Of a DNA stretch of 64,000 nucleotides, positions 39,167 to 47,987 are shown piece by piece. The stretch comes from Archangiaceae bacterium. GTDB lineage: Bacteria; Myxococcota; Myxococcia; Myxococcales; Myxococcaceae. Position numbers and translations under genes: made by a program. Position 1 is the stretch's first letter. Each line of letters starts with the position of its first letter. The stretch is from contig JADJNS010000026.1 of assembly GCA_016714225.1 (NCBI GenBank), positions 62,001 through 126,000 of the forward strand. The letters run 5' to 3'. Under the pieces are notes generated by a model, which was not told the origin of the DNA, ran no database searches, and saw nothing but the letters and a program-made list of their open reading frames with translations.

Positions 39167-39986
39167 AGGCGACACGCTGCTGCGCGCGGCCAAGACGCTG
39201 CAGCTGGCGCTCTCGGGCAAGCGGGTGGTGGGCTTCGAATCGCGCTACGCGAACGTCGCGGTCGCCGCCGAGAACCACCCGCTGGTCGGCGAGACGGTCG
39301 AGAAGGTCGAGTCGGTCGGCAAGCACCTGCTGATTCGGTTCTCGAACGGCTACACGCTGCGCACGCACATGCGCATGAACGGCTCGTGGCACGTCTACCG
39401 GCGCTCCGAGCGGTGGAAGCGGCCGAACAGCGCGATGCGGCTGTTGCTGCGCACCGACGACTTCGAGGCGGTGGCGTTCGACGTGCCGGTCGCCGAGCTG
39501 GTCGACGACAAGCAGCTTCAGCGCGGCGAGGTCGGCAAGCTGGGCCCCGACCTGCTCGGTGACGGGCCGCTCGACGTCGACGAGGTCATCGCGCGGCTGC
39601 GCCGGTCGGGGCCGCAGCCCATCGGAGAGCTGCTGCTCGACCAGCGCGTCGCCGCCGGCATCGGCAACGTCTACAAGTCCGAGGTGCTGTTCCTCTGCGG
39701 CGTGCGCCCCGACCGCCGGGGGCCCGAGGTGCCCGACGAGAAGCTGCGCGAGCTCTACGCCACCGCCGAGAAGCTGATGCGCTTGAACGTCGCGGTGGGC
39801 AGCGACGACGGCATTCAGACGTACCTCGGCCTGCGCCGCACCACCCGCTCGAGCGACCCGTCACAGCGCCTGTGGGTCTACGGGCGCCAAGGCGAGCCGT
39901 GCCGCAAGTGCCGCACGCCCATCGCGTTCTTCAAGCAGGGGCTGGGCGCGCGCAGCACGTACTTCTGCCCGACCTGCCAGCGCTGA
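39159..39986 (+). CDS. nei: Nei/endonuclease VIII-type DNA glycosylase
   Basis: 275 residues from a GTG at 39159. After removal of Met the N-terminus is P2-E3-G-D-T, the active-site proline and glutamate of Fpg/Nei enzymes; the beta-strand lysine fits K55 in VGKHLLIRF. The helix-two-turn-helix LLLDQRVAAGIGNVYKSEVL near 158-178 and the C-terminal zinc finger (CRKC ... CPTC) complete the family pattern. Pairing with Lhr, with overlapping genes, is known in actinobacteria and elsewhere and suggests joint work in repair of oxidised bases. Confidence 0.92.
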   Translation: MPEGDTLLRAAKTLQLALSGKRVVGFESRYANVAVAAENHPLVGETVEKVESVGKHLLIRFSNGYTLRTHMRMNGSWHVYRRSERWKRPNSAMRLLLRTDDFEAVAFDVPVAELVDDKQLQRGEVGKLGPDLLGDGPLDVDEVIARLRRSGPQPIGELLLDQRVAAGIGNVYKSEVLFLCGVRPDRRGPEVPDEKLRELYATAEKLMRLNVAVGSDDGIQTYLGLRRTTRSSDPSQRLWVYGRQGEPCRKCRTPIAFFKQGLGARSTYFCPTCQR

Positions 39987-39998
39987 CGAAGAAAGCCT

Positions 39999-40021
39999 CC
40001 CTCTCCCCTCGCGGGAGAGGG
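39999..40021. repeat. REP-like palindrome between convergent genes
   Basis: CCCTCTCCC (39999-40007) and GGGAGAGGG (40013-40021) form a perfect 9-base stem with a 5-base loop, followed by GAACGAGGGTGAGGGGG. It belongs to the palindromic CCCTCTCC...GGAGAGGG type found in many GC-rich bacteria and recurs at 60733. It lies between the ends of nei (39986) and the minus-strand cytochrome (40057), so it may also end transcription. Confidence 0.7.
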
Positions 40022-40056
40022 AACGAGGGTGAGGGGGGCACGTCTGAACCTGTGAC

Positions 40057-41820
40057 TCACAGCGTCGACAGGTACGCCACCAGCGCGTCGACCTCGGTCG
40101 CGCTCAGCGCGCTGGTCGACCCCATGCGGTCGTGGTTCTGCTCGATGACCTCGCGCAGCGTGCGCGCCGAGCCGTCGTGGAAGTACGGAGCCGTCAGCGC
40201 GACGCCGACCAGGCTGGGCGTGTCGAACGCGCTGGGCAGCTCGGGGTTGTCGAGCGCCGCGACCGTGCCGTCTCGCAGCCGCAGCAGCGAGCGGGGAAGG
40301 TCGGGGCGCTCGTCGGCGGCGAAGCTCTGCACGTCGTGCCGCGTTCCGTCGGTGAAAGCGAAGTCGGGCGGGTGGCACGACGCGCAGCCCACCGTGGCGC
40401 TGGTGAAGAGCTCACGCCCGAGCTCCACGGCCGAGGGCTCGAGCGCGGGGCGCGGCGCCTGCACCGGCCGCAGCCCTTCGCGCAGGTAGCGGGTCAGCGC
40501 GGCGAGCTCGTCGGCCTCGAGGCCCCGGCCCAGCAGGCGGCCCTGCACCGTCTGTCTCACGTTCTCTTCCAGCGTCGGCGCGCTGCCCAGCCAGTTGTAG
40601 GGGGCCGTCTCGGTCAGTCGCCGGCCGGCGAGCATCGGCGTCTGCCGCGCAGTGCCCTGAAGCCGCCACACCAGCCCATCGTCCCGCCCGTCGGGGTGGC
40701 ACGACGCACAGCCCAGGGCGCGGGCGCTCACCCGCGCATCGCCGATGGCTTCGAACAGCTCGCGGCCGCGCCTCAGCTCGGGGTCGACCTTGCTCGGCGG
40801 CGCGTCGAGCGCGCGCGTGTGGGTGCCGTCATCGAACAGCACGCGGCGACGGTGGGTGTCGAGCGCGACGCTTCGCCCCTCTGGGTCGATCGACATCGCC
40901 GCGATGCTCGGGGCGCCGGCCATCGGCCGCGGCTCGCCCAGCACCTCGAGTCGCCGGCTGCCCCGGCTGGCCAGCCACAGCTTGCCGTTGCCGCTGCCCA
41001 GGGCCGACACGTCGGCGAGCGCAGTCTGCGCCGCCAGGTCGAGCGGAGCGTAGCTGCCGTCGGGGTGGGGGAGCCGGAAGAGCGCCACGTTCCCGAAGGG
41101 CGCGGCGTTGTGCGCTCCGCCGTAACCGCCCTGGTCGAGCACCGGGGGCGCCGCGAGGCCGGTGTCGACGAAGCGCACCGCGGCGAGCACCTCGGCCTGG
41201 TGCACCACCAGCCCGGTGACGCGGCCCACCGCGTGGCCGCGAGACGGCACCGTCACGCTCCAGCCCTCGTCGAGGGTGTCGGCGTCGAGCACGGTGAGCT
41301 GGGGCGCGTCTCGGCCCGCGACCACCAACGCGCTGCCGCGCAAGGCCAGCGCGGTCGGCTGAAACCGAAGCGGGGCGCGGCTCGACACCTCGAGGCGATC
41401 GAGGTCGAAGGTCACCACCTCGCGCGCGGTGACCAGCCCGACCCAGGCGCGACGGGTGAGCTCGTCGACCGCGAGCGCCGATGGCTCGACGCCCACCGCG
41501 ACCCGGCGCGCCGGCCCGCTGCCGCCGAGCACCAGCAGCGCTCCGTCTTGCCGGCACGAGGCGATGACCCGCCCGTCGCTGAGCGCCACCAGCGCCTGCG
41601 GCCAGCCACAGCCCGGGTGGCGCTCGAGCCCGCCGTCGGGGCGCACCAGCAGCACCTCGTCGTTCTCTTCGTCGATGAGCCACTGGCCACGGGCGAGGCC
41701 GTCGGCGGCCCCGGTCGCGCCGGTCGACTGAAACTGCGGCGCGGCATCGGTGCTGACCAGGGCTGAGGGAGCGCACAGCGGGGCGGCGTTCAGCAGCAAC
41801 AGCAGGCTCGGGGCGATCAT
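40057..41820 (-). CDS. Exported diheme cytochrome c / MauG-like peroxidase
   Basis: 587 residues from the ATG at 41820, with a signal peptide (LLLLLNAAPLCA). The N-terminal 330 residues look like a beta-propeller (repeated DGALLVLGG, RRLEVLGEP strands). The C-terminal 260 carry two heme motifs, CASCHPDGRDDG near 370 and CASCHPPDFAF near 478, and a distal PYFHDGSARTLREV, the C-terminal pattern of MauG/CcpA-type proteins. It should act in the periplasm as an electron carrier or peroxidase. The start overlaps the stop of the upstream gene by 4 bases (ATGA). Confidence 0.85.
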   Translation of the reverse strand: MIAPSLLLLLNAAPLCAPSALVSTDAAPQFQSTGATGAADGLARGQWLIDEENDEVLLVRPDGGLERHPGCGWPQALVALSDGRVIASCRQDGALLVLGGSGPARRVAVGVEPSALAVDELTRRAWVGLVTAREVVTFDLDRLEVSSRAPLRFQPTALALRGSALVVAGRDAPQLTVLDADTLDEGWSVTVPSRGHAVGRVTGLVVHQAEVLAAVRFVDTGLAAPPVLDQGGYGGAHNAAPFGNVALFRLPHPDGSYAPLDLAAQTALADVSALGSGNGKLWLASRGSRRLEVLGEPRPMAGAPSIAAMSIDPEGRSVALDTHRRRVLFDDGTHTRALDAPPSKVDPELRRGRELFEAIGDARVSARALGCASCHPDGRDDGLVWRLQGTARQTPMLAGRRLTETAPYNWLGSAPTLEENVRQTVQGRLLGRGLEADELAALTRYLREGLRPVQAPRPALEPSAVELGRELFTSATVGCASCHPPDFAFTDGTRHDVQSFAADERPDLPRSLLRLRDGTVAALDNPELPSAFDTPSLVGVALTAPYFHDGSARTLREVIEQNHDRMGSTSALSATEVDALVAYLSTL

Positions 41821-43142
41821 CGGAGCTTCCTCTTCAAGCGGGCGACGCGCTGGGCCAGCACCGGGTCGACGGGTTGCACGTGCCTCAGGTGGAGCTGCGC
41901 CGAGGTCGAGTCGCCGCGCCGCGCCGCCGCTTCGGCCACCTCGCACCGCAGCACGACGAGGGCGCGCTCGGCTTCCCGACGGTCGGCCTCGGCGATGGGA
42001 AAAGCCGCCGCGCGCAGGTAGCAGGCGATGGCCCGCGTCGGGTCATTCACGCCACGCAGGAAGCGCGCGTAGGCCAAGAACGTCTCGCCGGTGGCGGCGC
42101 CGAGCTCGGTGCACCGCGTGAAGCGCTCGGTCGCCTCGTCGGTGCGGCCACGGTCGGCGAGCGCCTCGGCCGAGGTGCGGCAGACGCGATCTCCCAGGCC
42201 GTCGTCGGTGAGCGAGGCCATCAGCCCGTCCCATCGCTCGAGCGCCTGGTCGTGGCGGCCCTCTCGCCACAGGCGCTCTGCCTCGAGCCCGCCCCGCTCG
42301 AGCAGCTCGGCCTGCCGCGCGGCCGAGGCCGCCGCCAGGTCGCGCGCTTCGATGAGCAGCCCGAGGCGCGGGTCGTAGCGAATCAGCGCCAGGCACCCGC
42401 CGCGGTCTTCGCCGCCCCACTCGGTCACCAGGTGCGCGCCTTCGGGCGTGGGGGCCAGCTCGACCGGGCTCTCGCCGCACAGCGAGACCAGCTCGTCTCG
42501 CCGCTGGCGCTCGAGCGCCTGGCTCAGGTCGAGCCGGGTCTTGCCGGTGCGGCGCTCGATGACGAAGAGCTTCTGATCGGCTCGTGCCGACGTGGTCACC
42601 AGCACCACGTCGAAGGCGCTCTGCGCCACCTCGACCCGCGTGGCGCCGACGGTGGGCTCCTGGGCGCGCTTCACGTAGTCGTCGAGGTTCCGCACGGAGT
42701 CGAGCACCGCGGCTGCCGGCGCCTCGGCCGCCACCGCGACCTGCATCAGCTCCCAGCCCTTGCCCCAGTAGACCGAGACGTCGCGCACCGCCTCGAGGTC
42801 GCCGGGGTCGACCAGGCAGCTGTTGCCGATCACCAGGCTGCCATCGCCGAGCAGCCGGGTCGGGTAGTTGTGCGTTCGGCGCGGCGACAGCGAGAGGCAC
42901 TTCTCGACCGCCAGCGTGGCCGACGTGTTCAGCCGGCCGCGGGCGTCGACCACCAGGTAGGCCAGCTCGCCGCGTGTCTGCATGACGACGAGCCACGCTT
43001 CGCCCACCGACACGAAGAGCTCGCTCTCGACCCGCTTGCCGCCCACGAACGCCCTGACTTCGGGGCGCCGGGTGAAGCCCTCGGGAGGCTCGAGGGGCGT
43101 CTGTGTCAGCAGGGCCGCGACGACCAGCGTGGCGAAGCTCAT
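41817..43142 (-). CDS. Exported TPR-like protein of unknown function
   Basis: 441 residues from the ATG at 43142. A short hydrophobic start (MSFATLVVAALLTQ) looks like a signal peptide. The first half is beta-rich (ELFVSVGEAWLVVMQ, SLVIGNSCLVDPGD), and the last 170 residues are TPR-like helices (EALADRGRTDEATERFTRC, ARFLRGVNDPTRAIACYLR). It is coupled to the diheme cytochrome downstream by a 4-base overlap, so the two may form a periplasmic complex. No family name is assigned. Confidence 0.65.
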   Translation of the reverse strand: MSFATLVVAALLTQTPLEPPEGFTRRPEVRAFVGGKRVESELFVSVGEAWLVVMQTRGELAYLVVDARGRLNTSATLAVEKCLSLSPRRTHNYPTRLLGDGSLVIGNSCLVDPGDLEAVRDVSVYWGKGWELMQVAVAAEAPAAAVLDSVRNLDDYVKRAQEPTVGATRVEVAQSAFDVVLVTTSARADQKLFVIERRTGKTRLDLSQALERQRRDELVSLCGESPVELAPTPEGAHLVTEWGGEDRGGCLALIRYDPRLGLLIEARDLAAASAARQAELLERGGLEAERLWREGRHDQALERWDGLMASLTDDGLGDRVCRTSAEALADRGRTDEATERFTRCTELGAATGETFLAYARFLRGVNDPTRAIACYLRAAAFPIAEADRREAERALVVLRCEVAEAAARRGDSTSAQLHLRHVQPVDPVLAQRVARLKRKLR

Positions 43143-43206
43143 GCCGCCGCGGTTGAGCAACAACCATTCCGCTCGGCGGTGGCGCGGAGCGAGGGTTCTG
43201 CGCCGC

Positions 43207-43231
43207 GGTTGCAGTAATCCATACTGCAACC
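43207..43231. promoter_or_regulatory. Perfect 25-bp inverted repeat (10-base arms)
   Basis: GGTTGCAGTA (43207-43216) and TACTGCAACC (43222-43231) are exact reverse complements around ATCCA. It sits between the end of the minus-strand cytochrome-like gene (43258) and the start of the next gene (43142). There is no T-run, so an operator or attenuator is more likely than a terminator. The protein that binds it is unknown. Confidence 0.55.
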
Positions 43232-43257
43232 ACGGCTCAGAACGGCCTCGACGCGCG

Positions 43258-44092
43258 TCAGTGCACGCGCGCGGTGTCGGCTTCGAACGCCCCCGTGGTG
43301 CTGCACGCCAGCGAGGCGAGGTCGGTCGCGCGGCGCGAGAGGTCGGCGAAGTGGTGGCTGGTGCTCGGCACCACCGGGTCGACCACGTCGATGCCGGTGA
43401 GGAACCCCGAGAGGGTGGCGGCCTGGCCCTTGGCGCGCGGGTTCACCTGCAGGAAGCCGGTGTTGGTCTCACGGCCGTGGCAGCCGTTGCAGGTGTTCAC
43501 CGAGAGCCCGAAGCGCGCCGCGTTGTTGACGATGCCGGGCGCCGCCCAGAAGTCGATGTTGTTGAACGTGGCCGCGGCGCGAAACGGCGCGCCGTTGAAC
43601 AGCTGCGGCACCACCGCGGTGCCGGCGATCAGCGCCGCCTGGTTCGCGTTCACGAAGCTGCCGAGGGTGGGGCTGTTGGTGAACGACGCATCGGGGGTGT
43701 TGGCCACGGTGCTCTCGACGAGGTGCCCGGTGGCGTTGAGGTGAAACTCGCGCAGCTCCCACGGGCCGGCCAGCGCGATCTCGTTGCTGCGTATCTGGCT
43801 GATGGCCGAGCCGTTCGGCCGCGCCGGCGCCGCGCCCTTGCCCGAGAAGCGGTCGGTGAGCTTCTGCAGCGCGGCGTTGTACGCAGCCGAGGGGAAGGTC
43901 AGCGCGCCGAGGGCGTGCCAGTCGGCGGCCCACTGCAGCACGTCGGCCGACCGAGAGCGCGGTGTTGATCAGCTCTCGCCGCGTCACCGGGCACGCGGCC
44001 GCGGCGGTGCTGTCGAGCTGCTGATCGGCAGTGTCGATGCCGTCAGCCGGGGTGGGGTCGACCTCGGGTATGCCGCAGGCCGCGGCGAGCAC
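43258..44092 (-). pseudogene. Heme-c lipoprotein (cytochrome-like), one frameshift
   Basis: Two frames join near 43945-43950. The N-terminal frame from a GTG at 44092 has a lipobox-like LAAAC then PVTRRELINTALSV. The rest reads DVLQWAADWHALGALTF and continues to the end with one heme motif CNGCHGRETNTGF near residue 195. An extra G (GTCGGCC instead of GTCGCC on the coding strand) would explain the break. Start codon choice is uncertain because the upstream gene ends only 12 bases away. The role would be electron transfer on the periplasmic side. A sequence error is as likely as true decay. Confidence 0.7.
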
Positions 44093-44103
44093 GACGACGG
44101 CGG

Positions 44104-45408
44104 TCAGGCGCCGAACGCGAACAGCGCCGCGTCGGCGTCACCGTCGCCGAGAATCAGCCCGCGCAGCAGCTGGGCGGCGAGCATCGAGAAGGTGATGCCG
44201 TTGCCGCCGTAGCCCAGCACCGCGTAGCAGTTGGGCAGCCGGGGCACGCGGCCGATCGACGGCGTGCCGGTGGTGCTGGTGCCGAAGCTCCCCGTCCACG
44301 CGAACGCCGCGCGCGGGTCGCACTCTGGCCACAGCCGCGCCAACGCCCGCTCGAGCTGGGCGGTCTTCTTCTCGAGCAGCGCGTCGCGCGCCGCTTCGTC
44401 CGAGAACGCCTCATCGAGCCCGCCGCAGATGATGCGCCCATCGGGAGTGGTGCGGCAGTAGAGATAGGGGTCGGCCGCTTCCCAGATCAGCGCCTGCGTC
44501 GGCCACAGCGCGCGGGGCTGAGGCCGGGTCGCGACGGCCCAGGTCGAGGCGATGGAGTGCTTCGCCGCCGGCACTCCGCGCGGAAGCTCGTAGCCGGTCG
44601 CGTACACCAGGTGCCGCGCCGAGATGCGCGGGCCCGCCCGGGTCAGCGCGGTGACGCCAGCGCGGTGCGGAGCGATGCTGGAGAGCTCCACCGGGCTGAA
44701 GATGCGCGCGCCACGCGCCTGCGCCGCCGCCAGCAGGCCGTGGGTCAGCCGCACCGGGTCTGCCGAGAGCTGGTGATGGCTGACCAACGCGGCCGAGCGG
44801 TGCAGCCGGTAGCGGTGCTTCAGCTCGGCGCGGCCCAGCAGGTCTACCTCGATGCCTGCGCGCCGCCGCGCCTTCGCCTCGCGCTCGAGCCCGTCGGCGT
44901 CGAGCACGTTGCCGGCGAGGTAGAGCGAGTCGCGCACCGCGAGCTCGGCGTCGAGCCCGAGCGCTTCGCAGCGCTGCTCCAGCGCATCGAGGGCGAGGCG
45001 GGTGCGGCTCCAGATGCGAGCGGCGCGCGCCACCCCGACACGCGCGCCCAGCTCGGTCAGCGGGGTGTCGAGGTCGCTCTGCATCAGGCAGGTGCTGGCG
45101 GGCGTCGAGCCGTGAACCGGCGCGCGCCGGTCGACCACCACCACCTCGAGCGCCGCATCAGACAGTGCCTCGGCCACCAATGCGCCGCTGATGCCCGCGC
45201 CCACCACCAGCACCTCGGTGCGCAGGTTGCGCTTCAGCGGCTCGACCTCGAGCGGGCCCCGTCGGCGCACCGACCAGGGCGCCTGCCCGGCCTTGAGGCG
45301 TCGCTGCTGAGTGTGCACCGCGTGGAGATAGCGCGGCTTCGCTTCGGCAGCGCGCCAATCGGCCGTGAACGACCGGTAACGCCCCTCACCAGGGGTTTGA
45401 CCGCTCAC
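44104..45408 (-). CDS. FAD-dependent oxidoreductase (DAO/DadA-like)
   Basis: 434 residues from a GTG at 45408. FAD motif VLVVGAGISGALVAEAL starts near residue 65, after an N-terminal extension of about 60. The DAO domain continues with VVVVDRRAPVHGSTPAST and a C-terminal VLGYGGNGITFSMLA that closes the FAD site. This is the ordinaled pattern of DadA/glycine-oxidase-type amine oxidases; the substrate cannot be inferred. Downstream it is followed by the frameshifted heme lipoprotein, which could take electrons from it. Confidence 0.82.
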   Translation of the reverse strand: MSGQTPGEGRYRSFTADWRAAEAKPRYLHAVHTQQRRLKAGQAPWSVRRRGPLEVEPLKRNLRTEVLVVGAGISGALVAEALSDAALEVVVVDRRAPVHGSTPASTCLMQSDLDTPLTELGARVGVARAARIWSRTRLALDALEQRCEALGLDAELAVRDSLYLAGNVLDADGLEREAKARRRAGIEVDLLGRAELKHRYRLHRSAALVSHHQLSADPVRLTHGLLAAAQARGARIFSPVELSSIAPHRAGVTALTRAGPRISARHLVYATGYELPRGVPAAKHSIASTWAVATRPQPRALWPTQALIWEAADPYLYCRTTPDGRIICGGLDEAFSDEAARDALLEKKTAQLERALARLWPECDPRAAFAWTGSFGTSTTGTPSIGRVPRLPNCYAVLGYGGNGITFSMLAAQLLRGLILGDGDADAALFAFGA

Positions 45409-45637
45409 GTTCCCCGGCGGCGAATAGTCGCAGACCGCGAAGTCCCAGTCGGGGAGGCTCGGACCAAACGGTGAGCGATCGACGTCGACCAGCTCACGGA
45501 CGGAATCGAAGTCGTCGGTGCCGGTGACACACTTGCACGCTCAACGTTGTGAAGGGTCACCCAGGCTGTGGCTGCTCACCGCAAGACACCGCGGACGTCA
45601 CCGCAAAGACGACGCCCGCGTACCAGAGAGCTCGCAT
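45409..45637 (-). pseudogene. Broken small Cys-rich lipoprotein gene
   Basis: A minus-strand frame from ATG 45637 begins like a lipoprotein (MRALWYAGVVFAVTSAVSCG, Cys19) but stops at 45557 after 26 codons. The following 150 bases keep strongly coding third positions in another frame (CKCVTGTDDFDSVRELV ... FAVCDYSPPG) and run into the next gene without a stop. One or two indels would restore a protein of about 75 residues. This is inference; it could be decay or sequence error. The rest of the gap to 45892 shows no gene. Confidence 0.35.
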
Positions 45638-45892
45638 GCCGCCGAACTGTAGCAGTCGCTTCGTGCGCTGAGCTCAGGGCCGACCACCCTGCGCACGGCC
45701 ACGCGCTGCAGCGAGGCGCTTCACGCGCAGCTCAACCCGCGACCCCCTCGCCGGCGCCCTACCGGCAGCCCACCTGCAGCGAGACGCCGCTGTATGCGCG
45801 GTACCACCACGAACCCTTGAAACTCGCGAGACGAAGCGGGCTCGAACCGCCGCGGTCGACTCGTTGGGCCTTGGGGACTAAGACGCCCGGTC

Positions 45893-47851
45893 ATGGCCTC
45901 GCACCCCATGACCCTCACCCAGAAGATCCTCGCGCACCACGCGCAGGGCCTGCGCCGCCCCTACGTTCAGGCCGGCGACATTCTGCAGATCAAGGTCGAC
46001 TGGACCATCGCCTCCGAGCTGGCGTGGAACGGCATGAACTCGACCTACGCCAAGCTGGGTCGCCCCAAGGTGCACGACGCCGACCGCTTCTTTCTCGCGG
46101 TCGACCACACCGTCGACCCGGTGACGCTGGCCAATGACCCGCGCGCCCAGAAGCTCGCCGCGCTGAGCCGCGACTTCGCGAAAGAAGCGAGCATCAAGCA
46201 CTTCTACGACTCGAACGTCACCATCCTCCACACCAAGTTCTACCGAGACCTGGTTCAGCCCGGGCAGATCGTGCTGGGCGCCGACTCGCACTCCAGCTCG
46301 CACGGCGGCCTGGGCGCGTTCTCCATCGGGCTGGGCGGCGCCGACATCACCGCCGCGATGGTGCTCGGCCAGTCGTGGCTCGAGGTGCCCGAGGCGATCG
46401 CGGTCGACTACACCGGCGAATTGCAGTTCGGCATCGGCGGCAAAGACGTCATTCTCGAGACGCTCGGCAAGCTGGGCCGCAACACCGTGGCGATGGAGCG
46501 CAGCGTCGAGTACCGCGGCGCGGCGGTGAAGCACTTCAGCACCGACATGCGCTTCACCATCGCCAACATGACCGCCGAGTTCGGTGGCCTCAACGGCATC
46601 TTCGAGGCCGACGAGGTGGTGGCGCTGTGGCTCGCCCAGCGCAAGGGCGAGAACGACCGGGCGCTGTACTTCCGCGCCGACGAGGGCGCGCCGTACGTGG
46701 CCCGCTACCCCATCGACCTCGCGCGCCTGGGGCCGCTGGTCGCCAAGCCGTTCTCTCCCGACAACGTGCAGACCATCGAGCAGGCGGCCGGCACGAAGAT
46801 CGACGGCTGCTTCATCGGCGCGTGCACCACCACCGAAGAAGAGCTGGTCTTGGGCGCGCTGGTGCTCGAGCAGGCCTTCCGCGACAAGCCGGCGCGCCCC
46901 GCCAGCGCGAAGCAGCTGGTGGTGCCCGGCGACCTCTCGATTCAGGCGCGCCTGCGCCAGGGCGATCTGTGGCGGCACTACGAGAAGGCGGGCTTTCGCA
47001 TCGGGCCGCCGGGCTGCTCGATGTGCCTGGGGGTGGCGAGCGAGAAGGCCGGCCCGGGCGAGGTGTGGTTCTCGTCGCAGAACCGCAACTACGAGAACCG
47101 CATGGGCCAGGGCTCGCTGGCGTGGCTGGCGAGCGCCGCCACCGTCGCCGCCTCGAGCGTCGAGATGAAGGCCGCCGACCCGCGCCCCTACCTCGCGCAG
47201 ATCGACCGCGCCCGCTACGACAAGCTCTTGTTCCGCGACAGCAAGGCGCGCGTGCCCGAGCTCCGCGTCACCGAGCCGAGCATCACCGTGCCCGAGGGCA
47301 GCGCCGCCAAGGGCGCGCAAGGCACCGTCACCGGCAAGGTCATCTCCGGCAAGGTGCAGCGCTTCGGCGACCACGTCGACACCGACGCCATCATCCCCGG
47401 CGAGTTCTGCCACCTGGTGAAGCTCGAAGAGCTGGGCCAGAAGGCCTTTCACTTCGTGCGCCCCGAGTTCGCCTCGCGCGCGAAAGCGGGCCAGACCGTC
47501 ATCGTCGCCGGCGAAGCGTGGGGCAGCGGCAGCTCGCGCGAGCAGGCCGTCTGGGCGCTGCTGGGCGCCGGCATCCAAGCCGTGATCGCCAAGAGCTACG
47601 CCTTCATCCACAAGCGCAACCTGGTGAACGAAGCCCTGCCGTACCTGGTGGTCAAAGACCCCGCCTTCTACGAGCTGGCCGCCGAAGGCGTCGACGTGAA
47701 GGTCGACCTCGCCGCCGGCACCGTCAGCCTGGCCGGGCGCAGCTTCGCCGCCGAGCAGCCCAGCGCCATCGTCCAGGCCCTGCAGCGCGAAGGTGGCCTG
47801 GTGCCCGCCATTCAACGCCACGGCAAGACGGTCTTCGAGGCCCTGACCTGA
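45893..47851 (+). CDS. Fused aconitase-type hydratase (LeuC + LeuD in one chain)
   Basis: 652 residues. The large-subunit part has the iron-sulphur ligands C311 (GACTTTEEE) and C375/C378 (GPPGCSMCLG), and the substrate segment GADSHSSSHGGLGAF. A linker near 470 leads to the small swivel domain with GDHVDTDAIIPGEF and GSGSSREQAV. In most bacteria the two parts are separate LeuC and LeuD proteins. Members isomerise hydroxy-acids (isopropylmalate, homocitrate, methylcitrate). An isopropylmalate/homocitrate-synthase-like gene lies 2.3 kb downstream, so this step may belong to the same pathway. ATG 45908 is an alternative start. Confidence 0.85.
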   Translation: MASHPMTLTQKILAHHAQGLRRPYVQAGDILQIKVDWTIASELAWNGMNSTYAKLGRPKVHDADRFFLAVDHTVDPVTLANDPRAQKLAALSRDFAKEASIKHFYDSNVTILHTKFYRDLVQPGQIVLGADSHSSSHGGLGAFSIGLGGADITAAMVLGQSWLEVPEAIAVDYTGELQFGIGGKDVILETLGKLGRNTVAMERSVEYRGAAVKHFSTDMRFTIANMTAEFGGLNGIFEADEVVALWLAQRKGENDRALYFRADEGAPYVARYPIDLARLGPLVAKPFSPDNVQTIEQAAGTKIDGCFIGACTTTEEELVLGALVLEQAFRDKPARPASAKQLVVPGDLSIQARLRQGDLWRHYEKAGFRIGPPGCSMCLGVASEKAGPGEVWFSSQNRNYENRMGQGSLAWLASAATVAASSVEMKAADPRPYLAQIDRARYDKLLFRDSKARVPELRVTEPSITVPEGSAAKGAQGTVTGKVISGKVQRFGDHVDTDAIIPGEFCHLVKLEELGQKAFHFVRPEFASRAKAGQTVIVAGEAWGSGSSREQAVWALLGAGIQAVIAKSYAFIHKRNLVNEALPYLVVKDPAFYELAAEGVDVKVDLAAGTVSLAGRSFAAEQPSAIVQALQREGGLVPAIQRHGKTVFEALT

Positions 47852-47871
47852 GCCCTTACCCCTTACCCTTC

Positions 47872-47901
47872 GTGGACGTGGACGTGGACGTGGACGTGGA
47901 C
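47872..47901. repeat. Hexanucleotide GTGGAC x5
   Basis: Five exact copies of GTGGAC follow the stop of the hydratase gene by about 20 bases. It is non-coding and could vary in length by slippage. No role is apparent. Confidence 0.9.
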
Positions 47902-47987
47902 GGCAGTGTCAGCCGCCGAGCGGCACCGCGCTGAAGAAGACTCGACCCGCCGCTCAAGCACCCGCAAAAGTCCCACCCGCCCAGAAC

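Noticed and set aside
45836..45856. T-arm-like GGCGGTTCGAGCCCGCT on the minus strand, suggesting a tRNA
   Set aside because: No acceptor stem pairs at the right distance and no anticodon arm fits; at best an old tRNA remnant.
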